From: Candidatus Shapirobacteria bacterium
Lineage (GTDB): Bacteria > Patescibacteriota > Microgenomatia > UBA12405
Direction: 5' to 3'
Assembly: GCA_028700345.1 (NCBI GenBank)
Contig: JAQVSW010000005.1
Coordinates: 13,513-22,028, forward strand
DNA length: 8,516 nucleotides
A program made the translations under genes and the position numbers. Under the pieces are notes generated by a model, which had not been told where the DNA came from, searched no databases, and saw nothing but the letters and a program-made list of their open reading frames with translations. Below, in pieces: positions 4,865-8,516 of the stretch (within the stretch, counting starts at the first letter, position 1; each line of letters begins with the position of its first letter).

Positions 4865-6235
4865 TTAACTCATAAATACTTTTAGCCAGGCTTTAAAACG
4901 GGTCCAAAGATTATCTTTTGGTTGATAGATGGTGGAGGTGGGACTAAGAGATTTTATTTCATACTGAGGAGTGTCTTTCCAGCCTAAGTAACTTTTTTCA
5001 AGATAATGTTTAATAGTAAATTTAAATGGTATTTTGGCTATTTTACCGGGATATATATAGTTACTATCAGTACAAATTGGAGTGCTGTCGATATTACTCG
5101 ATGACTGTGATGATAAGCAGAAATTTGTTTCACCCCAAATTGATTGACCAGTGTTTTTAAGTTCAAATGAACCACTTTGCTGGTTTTGACTAAAAATAAT
5201 TAAGGGTAAGTTAAATTTTAATATTTCAAATTTAGTAATTTGCTTTGGATGATTGGTTTTTTTGGGTAAATCAATTATGGCCTGATATTCTGGGTATAGT
5301 TTTCCGGTGGGATCGAGCCAAGAAAAATGGTCAAAGGGAGCCTCGCTATAGTTGTAAATAAATGGGGTAACAGCAATTATCTGTTCATCCTCCTCCCAGA
5401 TTTCAAGAGCTTTTTGATAAAAATCAACAGTAGTTTTTAAAGAAAAATAATCATTATTTTTCTTAACTCCTTCTCGGTGTGGCCAACCGGTTTCAGTGAT
5501 AAAAACAGGATAGCTTTTATTTATACCGAGAAATTTTAAATAATCGAGTTCCCACTGATAGCCTAGAATAGAAAATTGGCCTTTGTCGTTGGGATTGCCT
5601 ACAAAGCCATGGTTGGGATAAGAATGTGAAGCAAGTCCATCAATTAAATCAAAATAAATCGAATTGTACTGGTATATTTCTTCATAAAAATTTTTTGCTG
5701 ATTTAGTTTGGGGTAGTTTTTCTGGAGCGGCTAAATCAAGAGGGGAAGATAAAATAAAAAAATTAGAATTAAAATTTTTAAATTTCTCTGCCGTATAGAT
5801 AAAAATATCAACAAATTTTTTGACATCGATAGTAGTCCCCCATTCTTTGGCATGATTGACTTCATTAAAGGGAATAATATATTTAGGTACCACTGGCCAG
5901 TTTAAGGAGGAAAGAAAAGAAGCGAGACGATCAATATCGCTGGTGCTAGGTATTTTCCAGTAGTCTTCTTCCATGACAGTAGCTAGACGAATTATAGGAA
6001 TAATGTGATATTTACGGCAATTATCAAAAAATTCTTGCCAGGTATTTTTATCAAGCTCGTTGGTCCGAATGACGATAGTGACATAGCCCCAATCACCACC
6101 ACTAGAATTGATAATTTCCTTGGCAGAGAGTAAGTCGGCAGTTTGAGTCAGATGAAGACCAAAGAGGTTACGCTCAGATGCTAAAATAGGATTGAGATTT
6201 AGGAAAAATAATACTAGTAGGCAAAAAATAAACAT
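4865..6235 (-). CDS. Exported clan GH-A-like glycoside hydrolase with C-terminal beta domain
   Basis: A 456-residue secreted protein. Residues 1-19/20 are a signal peptide (very hydrophobic, ending ILAS before ERN). Residues about 23-325 form a TIM barrel typical of clan GH-A: PFNEVN at 122-127 carries the expected acid/base E125 after an Asn on strand 4, SHSYP at 203-207 fits strand 6, and ITETGWP at 246-252 carries the expected nucleophile E248 on strand 7. These spacings recall GH39, GH53 and GH17-like enzymes, but the exact family and substrate cannot be told. Residues about 335-432 look like a beta-sandwich with an NBR1/Ig-like pattern (SFELKNTGQSIW and later LGWKD). The last 15 residues are basic and aromatic, with no sortase motif or membrane anchor. 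It diverges from the DRG GTPase gene across 23 bases. A polysaccharide-degrading or host-surface role is inferred. Confidence 0.8.
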   Translation of the reverse strand: MFIFCLLVLFFLNLNPILASERNLFGLHLTQTADLLSAKEIINSSGGDWGYVTIVIRTNELDKNTWQEFFDNCRKYHIIPIIRLATVMEEDYWKIPSTSDIDRLASFLSSLNWPVVPKYIIPFNEVNHAKEWGTTIDVKKFVDIFIYTAEKFKNFNSNFFILSSPLDLAAPEKLPQTKSAKNFYEEIYQYNSIYFDLIDGLASHSYPNHGFVGNPNDKGQFSILGYQWELDYLKFLGINKSYPVFITETGWPHREGVKKNNDYFSLKTTVDFYQKALEIWEEDEQIIAVTPFIYNYSEAPFDHFSWLDPTGKLYPEYQAIIDLPKKTNHPKQITKFEILKFNLPLIIFSQNQQSGSFELKNTGQSIWGETNFCLSSQSSSNIDSTPICTDSNYIYPGKIAKIPFKFTIKHYLEKSYLGWKDTPQYEIKSLSPTSTIYQPKDNLWTRFKAWLKVFMS

Positions 6236-6239
6236 AGCT

Positions 6240-6254
6240 TTAGTATTTTACTAA
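6240..6254. promoter_or_regulatory. Palindrome in the divergent promoter gap
   Basis: TTAGTA-TTT-TACTAA is a perfect 6-bp inverted repeat in the 23-base gap between two divergent start codons (6235 minus and 6259 plus). Near-symmetric -10-like hexamers (TATTTT on plus, TAAAAT on minus) overlap it, each 9 bases from its ATG. The symmetry may simply reflect two back-to-back AT-rich promoters, or it may be an operator shared by both genes. Confidence 0.3.
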
Positions 6255-6258
6255 GAAA

Positions 6259-7362
6259 ATGAACAAAGAAGAAATTATAAAAATGAAAATTTCTAGGGTG
6301 GAGAAAGAAATAAGAGATACCCCCTATGATAAAAGTAGTGAACATCATCATGGAGTCTTAAAGGCAAAACTGGCAAAACTAAAAGATGAACTTGATGGTC
6401 CAAGTAACAAAGGTGGTGGAGGAGGTGTTGGCTATGCCATTAAACATTCCGGCGATGCTTCAATAGTTTTGGTGGGATTACCAAGCGTTGGTAAATCAAC
6501 TTTATTAAATGCAATTACTAATGCAGAATCAAAAGTAGGTAATTACGACTTTACTACTTTGGGGGTGGTTCCGGGAATGATGGAATATAAGGGGATAAAA
6601 ATGCAAATTCTTGATTTACCGGGAATTATTGAAGGGGCAGCTAGAGGTAAAGGTTTTGGAAAAAAAGTACTGTCAGTGATTAGAGCTTCAAATATGGTGG
6701 TGCTCATGACTGATATTCAAAGAAAAGATTGGCTTTTTAAAATAAAAAAGGAAATGGAAGAAGCAGGAATTAGATTAAATAAAAAAGCGCCAAAAGTACA
6801 TATTCATCGAATGGCCAAAGGAGCAATTCAGATTATTGATCCTTTTAACTCGCTTAATAAAGAAACAATGATTGAAATAGCCCAGGAGCTCGGTTTTGAA
6901 AATGCCGTGATTCAACTTGGAGAAAAATTATCTTCGATTGATCAATTTATTGATGCTTTGAGCAAAACTAGAACTTATATCCCTCTGGTTGAGGTAATTA
7001 CTAAAATAGATACAGAGAAAAAATCTAAAGTCGAAGGCCTAAGGTCTAAAGACAATGAGGTTGTATTGATGAGTGCCAATACGGGTATTGGTATTGAAGA
7101 GTTTAAGGAAAAAGTTTGGCAAGGTCTCGAACTAGTCAGAGTTTATTTGAAAAGAGAAAGAAGTGGACAGGCTGATAAAAAGGAACCTCTAATTATGAAA
7201 AACGGACAAACTTTGGATACAGTTTTGAAAAAAGTTTCAGGTGGGATGAGGGATGATGTTAGTCGGGCTTATATTTGGGGTAAAAATGCGCGTTTTCCTG
7301 GGCAAGAAGTTAGCTTTTCATTTCCAATTTTTGATGAGATGGAAGTGTGGTTTGGGAGATAA
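6259..7362 (+). CDS. DRG-family (Obg superfamily) GTPase with TGS domain
   Basis: A 367-residue cytoplasmic GTPase. The N-terminal helical part ends in HHHGVLKAKLAKLKDEL (29-45) and a glycine run GGGGG (52-56), as in eukaryotic and archaeal DRG proteins. The G domain shows G1 GLPSVGKST (73-81), G2 region with FTTLGVVPG (98-106), G3 DLPGIIEGAARGKGFG (119-134), G4 TKID (248-251) and G5 SAN (272-274). An insertion after the DRG-typical GIRLNKK (170-176) precedes G4, as in that family. The TGS domain (about 292-367) ends in FPIFDEMEVWFGR. Bacterial Obg has a glycine-rich Obg fold at the N-terminus instead, which is absent, so DRG is the better assignment. DRG proteins bind RNA and are linked to translating ribosomes; a similar role is inferred. 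ATG 6259 has no Shine-Dalgarno. Confidence 0.93.
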   Translation: MNKEEIIKMKISRVEKEIRDTPYDKSSEHHHGVLKAKLAKLKDELDGPSNKGGGGGVGYAIKHSGDASIVLVGLPSVGKSTLLNAITNAESKVGNYDFTTLGVVPGMMEYKGIKMQILDLPGIIEGAARGKGFGKKVLSVIRASNMVVLMTDIQRKDWLFKIKKEMEEAGIRLNKKAPKVHIHRMAKGAIQIIDPFNSLNKETMIEIAQELGFENAVIQLGEKLSSIDQFIDALSKTRTYIPLVEVITKIDTEKKSKVEGLRSKDNEVVLMSANTGIGIEEFKEKVWQGLELVRVYLKRERSGQADKKEPLIMKNGQTLDTVLKKVSGGMRDDVSRAYIWGKNARFPGQEVSFSFPIFDEMEVWFGR

Positions 7363-7422
7363 ATTTTATTTAGAGATAGTTTGTATGTTTTTATACATAT
7401 TTTACTTAGACTAATTGAGTGT

Positions 7423-7428
7423 TAAGAT
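7423..7428 (+). promoter_or_regulatory. -10 box of the coiled-coil gene, predicting a leaderless mRNA
   Basis: TAAGAT (7423-7428) ends 5 bases before GTG 7434, with TTTACT 16 bases upstream of it (7401-7406) as a weak -35. If this is the promoter, the transcript would start at about the GTG, and the upstream GTG at 7419 would not be in the mRNA. This is the main reason for choosing the later start. Confidence 0.35.
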
Positions 7429-7433
7429 ATTTT

Positions 7434-7694
7434 GTGGACAAAAAAGATTTAAAACAAATTGCCGACTTGATGGATGTAAAAATGGACACTAAATTAGCAA
7501 AATATAATCAAGGAATAGAAGAAAAAATGTTTCAATGGAAATCGGAAATTGTAGATTCAGTTGATGTTTTAGCGGCAGAAATTAGAGATGAAAGAGAATT
7601 TAGAGATATTTCGAGTCACCAGATATCGGGAAATACTAGACGAATTGAGAAACTGGAGAGCAAAGTTTTCGGAGCTGTTCAGAGCGTTGTTTAA
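7434..7694 (+). CDS. Small coiled-coil protein of unknown function
   Basis: With GTG 7434 the product has 86 residues and starts MDKKDLKQIADLMD, a form I associate with short coiled-coil proteins of Patescibacteria; GTG 7419 (91 residues) is the alternative. Almost the whole chain is charged and helical with heptad-like spacing (RRIEKLESKVFGAV near the end), and there is no signal peptide or membrane segment. It follows the DRG GTPase gene by 71 bases and has its own weak promoter-like sequence. The last 59 bases overlap the convergent 3' end of the methylthiotransferase gene, so at least one of the two C-termini has been lengthened or shortened during evolution. The function is unknown. Confidence 0.6.
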   Translation: MDKKDLKQIADLMDVKMDTKLAKYNQGIEEKMFQWKSEIVDSVDVLAAEIRDEREFRDISSHQISGNTRRIEKLESKVFGAVQSVV

Positions 7695-8516
7695 GTATTT
7701 CTTTGGATATTTTTTCTGATTTTAAGTAAAGTTCACGGGCAAGGGTACCTGGTCGGGGGGAATATTTAAAGACATGAATTTTGGTAAAACCGATTTTTTT
7801 ACACAAATTATATGTTTTCTCGAAATCAGATTTGGTTTCACCGGGGAAACCAACGATAATGTCGGTACCAAAACTCAACCCACCCCCTACCCCTCCCTTG
7901 ACCCTCCAGAGGCGGGCAGGCAAGGGGGGAGAAATATTTTTTAATAAAGAAAATTTTTCTAAAATAATTTTTTTAGAATAATTTCGATGCATTAATTTTA
8001 AAATTTTATTGGAGCCGGTCTGGATGGGGATATGTAATAAAGGAGAAAGGCGAGAGGGGAAACGAGAAAATAGAGAAATAAATTTATTATCAATAGAGTT
8101 GATGGGAATAGAGCCGAAGGAGATCAACGAAATATCTGTTTTGGTCAGTAGAGTTTCAACTAAATTCGAAAAACCTGGGGTATATTGATTTAAATTAACA
8201 CCAGTTATTATGATTTCTTGATAGCCATCATTGACGGCTTTATTAACGGTATCAATGGCAATCTCGATGGGTAATGACCAGAGGTAGGGGCGTTTTATTG
8301 GCACGGTACAATAAGTGCAAAAAGCACTGCAGCCGGATTGAACCTTAAGTAGAAAGCGATCCGTATGCGAAAATTTGTCTTTTATTTGGTGAGAATAACT
8401 GGAATTTAATTTTTTTAAAGACTTTTCTTTTTGAGGATTAGAGATTATTTGGATATTTTTGGTAACTTTTAGATTTTTAAGTGAGGCACAGCCAGAGATA
8501 ATTATTTTTGCCTTAG
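7636..8516 (-). CDS. mtaB: Radical-SAM tRNA methylthiotransferase, MtaB type (N-terminus off window)
   Basis: The frame is open to the window edge, and 293 complete codons are visible. The edge encodes the end of the N-terminal MTTase domain (KAKIIISGCAS, with one of its cluster cysteines). SGCSAFCTYC (from about 8337 to 8308) is the radical-SAM CxxxCxxC motif. Then come ITGVNLNQYTPG, HIPIQTGSNKILKLMHRNYS, TDIIVGFPGET and IHVFKYSPRPGTLA. HVF-YS-R-GT and TGV-L--Y favour MtaB (2-methylthiolation of threonylcarbamoyladenosine at tRNA position 37) over MiaB or RimO. Two oddities stand out. About 19 extra codons of GC-rich palindromic repeat (7876-7932) lie in frame just before the TDIIVGFPGET strand. 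The protein also ends 11 residues after RSEQLRKL, so the usual C-terminal TRAM RNA-binding domain is missing. A start at the GTG at 8304 would cut off the CxxxCxxC motif and is not real. Confidence 0.88.
   Translation of the reverse strand, partial: KAKIIISGCASLKNLKVTKNIQIISNPQKEKSLKKLNSSYSHQIKDKFSHTDRFLLKVQSGCSAFCTYCTVPIKRPYLWSLPIEIAIDTVNKAVNDGYQEIIITGVNLNQYTPGFSNLVETLLTKTDISLISFGSIPINSIDNKFISLFSRFPSRLSPLLHIPIQTGSNKILKLMHRNYSKKIILEKFSLLKNISPPLPARLWRVKGGVGGGLSFGTDIIVGFPGETKSDFEKTYNLCKKIGFTKIHVFKYSPRPGTLARELYLKSEKISKEILKQRSEQLRKLCSPVSQFV
7879..7930 (-). repeat. In-frame GC-rich palindromic repeat inside mtaB
   Basis: A strongly GC-rich patch inside an otherwise AT-rich gene. Arms CCCTTG (7895-7900) and CAAGGG (7921-7926) bracket an inner hairpin CCTC-CA-GAGG (7903-7912), the same arm-hairpin-arm build as the repeats at 2133-2183 and 2593-2646, and it shares the CCTCCC(C)TTGAC core with them. 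It keeps the mtaB frame open and encodes about 18 residues rich in Pro, Gly and Arg (PPLPARLWRVKGGVGGGL), which have no counterpart in the family pattern at that place. Confidence 0.7.

Noticed and set aside
7382..7406. TGTAT/ATACA hairpin followed by a T-rich stretch behind the DRG gene, as a terminator
   Set aside because: Only five AT-rich pairs, and T tract interrupted; too weak to list.
7781..7981. 66-codon plus-strand open frame
   Set aside because: Antisense to the conserved radical-SAM part of mtaB; its Pro-rich middle is the translated repeat.
8302..8304. GTG at 8304 as start of the methylthiotransferase
   Set aside because: The same frame continues upstream and encodes the essential CxxxCxxC motif, so the gene is cut by the window edge.
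572..8304. Recoded UGA (genetic code 25), considered because no gene here stops with TGA
   Set aside because: All large genes read fully with the standard code and glycines use GGN; absence of TGA among ten stops is a small sample.

Overview
The window is AT-rich (roughly two-thirds A+T) and gene-dense, and it looks like part of a candidate phyla radiation (Patescibacteria) genome, most likely in or near the Microgenomates. This assignment is inferred from gene content and cannot be confirmed here. Supporting signs are a trigger factor reduced to 269 residues, a membrane-anchored lysozyme-like protein of a type common in that group, a DRG-type GTPase normally associated with archaea and eukaryotes, a small DUF559 nuclease surrounded by GC-rich palindromic repeats, tRNA genes without encoded CCA, no recognisable Shine-Dalgarno sequence before any of the nine visible start codons, and only TAA or TAG stops. 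The standard bacterial code (UGA as stop) fits all reading frames.

Layout. Positions 1-1381 (minus): a partial coiled-coil protein of unknown function preceded by a short trigger factor, divergent from a lysozyme-like envelope protein (1416-2027, plus). Positions 2048-2130: a near-consensus extended -10 promoter feeding directly into a strong hairpin with a U tract, which is either a stand-alone tiny RNA or a terminator with an odd promoter in front. Positions 2133-2646: a DUF559 endonuclease gene bracketed by long GC-rich inverted repeats, each carrying its own private hairpin. Positions 2719-3285: elongation factor P (plus), convergent with a two-gene minus-strand operon of membrane or exported proteins (3282-4410). 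Positions 4433-4859: four tRNA genes, Leu(UAG) on minus and Arg(UCU), Arg(UCG), Lys(CUU) on plus. Positions 4865-6235 (minus): an exported clan GH-A-like glycoside hydrolase, divergent from the DRG GTPase (6259-7362, plus). Positions 7434-8516: a small coiled-coil protein convergent with, and overlapping, a partial tRNA methylthiotransferase (MtaB type).

The functional theme of the core genes is translation: tRNAs, EF-P, trigger factor, a ribosome-associated type of GTPase and a tRNA modification enzyme acting at A37. The others are surface or exported proteins.

The most unusual signal is a family of GC-rich palindromic repeats. Two copies frame the DUF559 nuclease as inverted repeats, one arm supplies a perfect -35 box for the nuclease gene, and the other arm encodes its C-terminal tail and stop codon. 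A degenerate copy lies in front of EF-P, and a further copy sits in frame inside the radical-SAM domain of mtaB, adding about 19 codons just before the conserved TDIIVGFPGET strand. This resembles, by analogy, the Rickettsia palindromic elements that insert in protein genes. A nuclease-plus-palindrome mobile system in this lineage is the hypothesis most worth testing.
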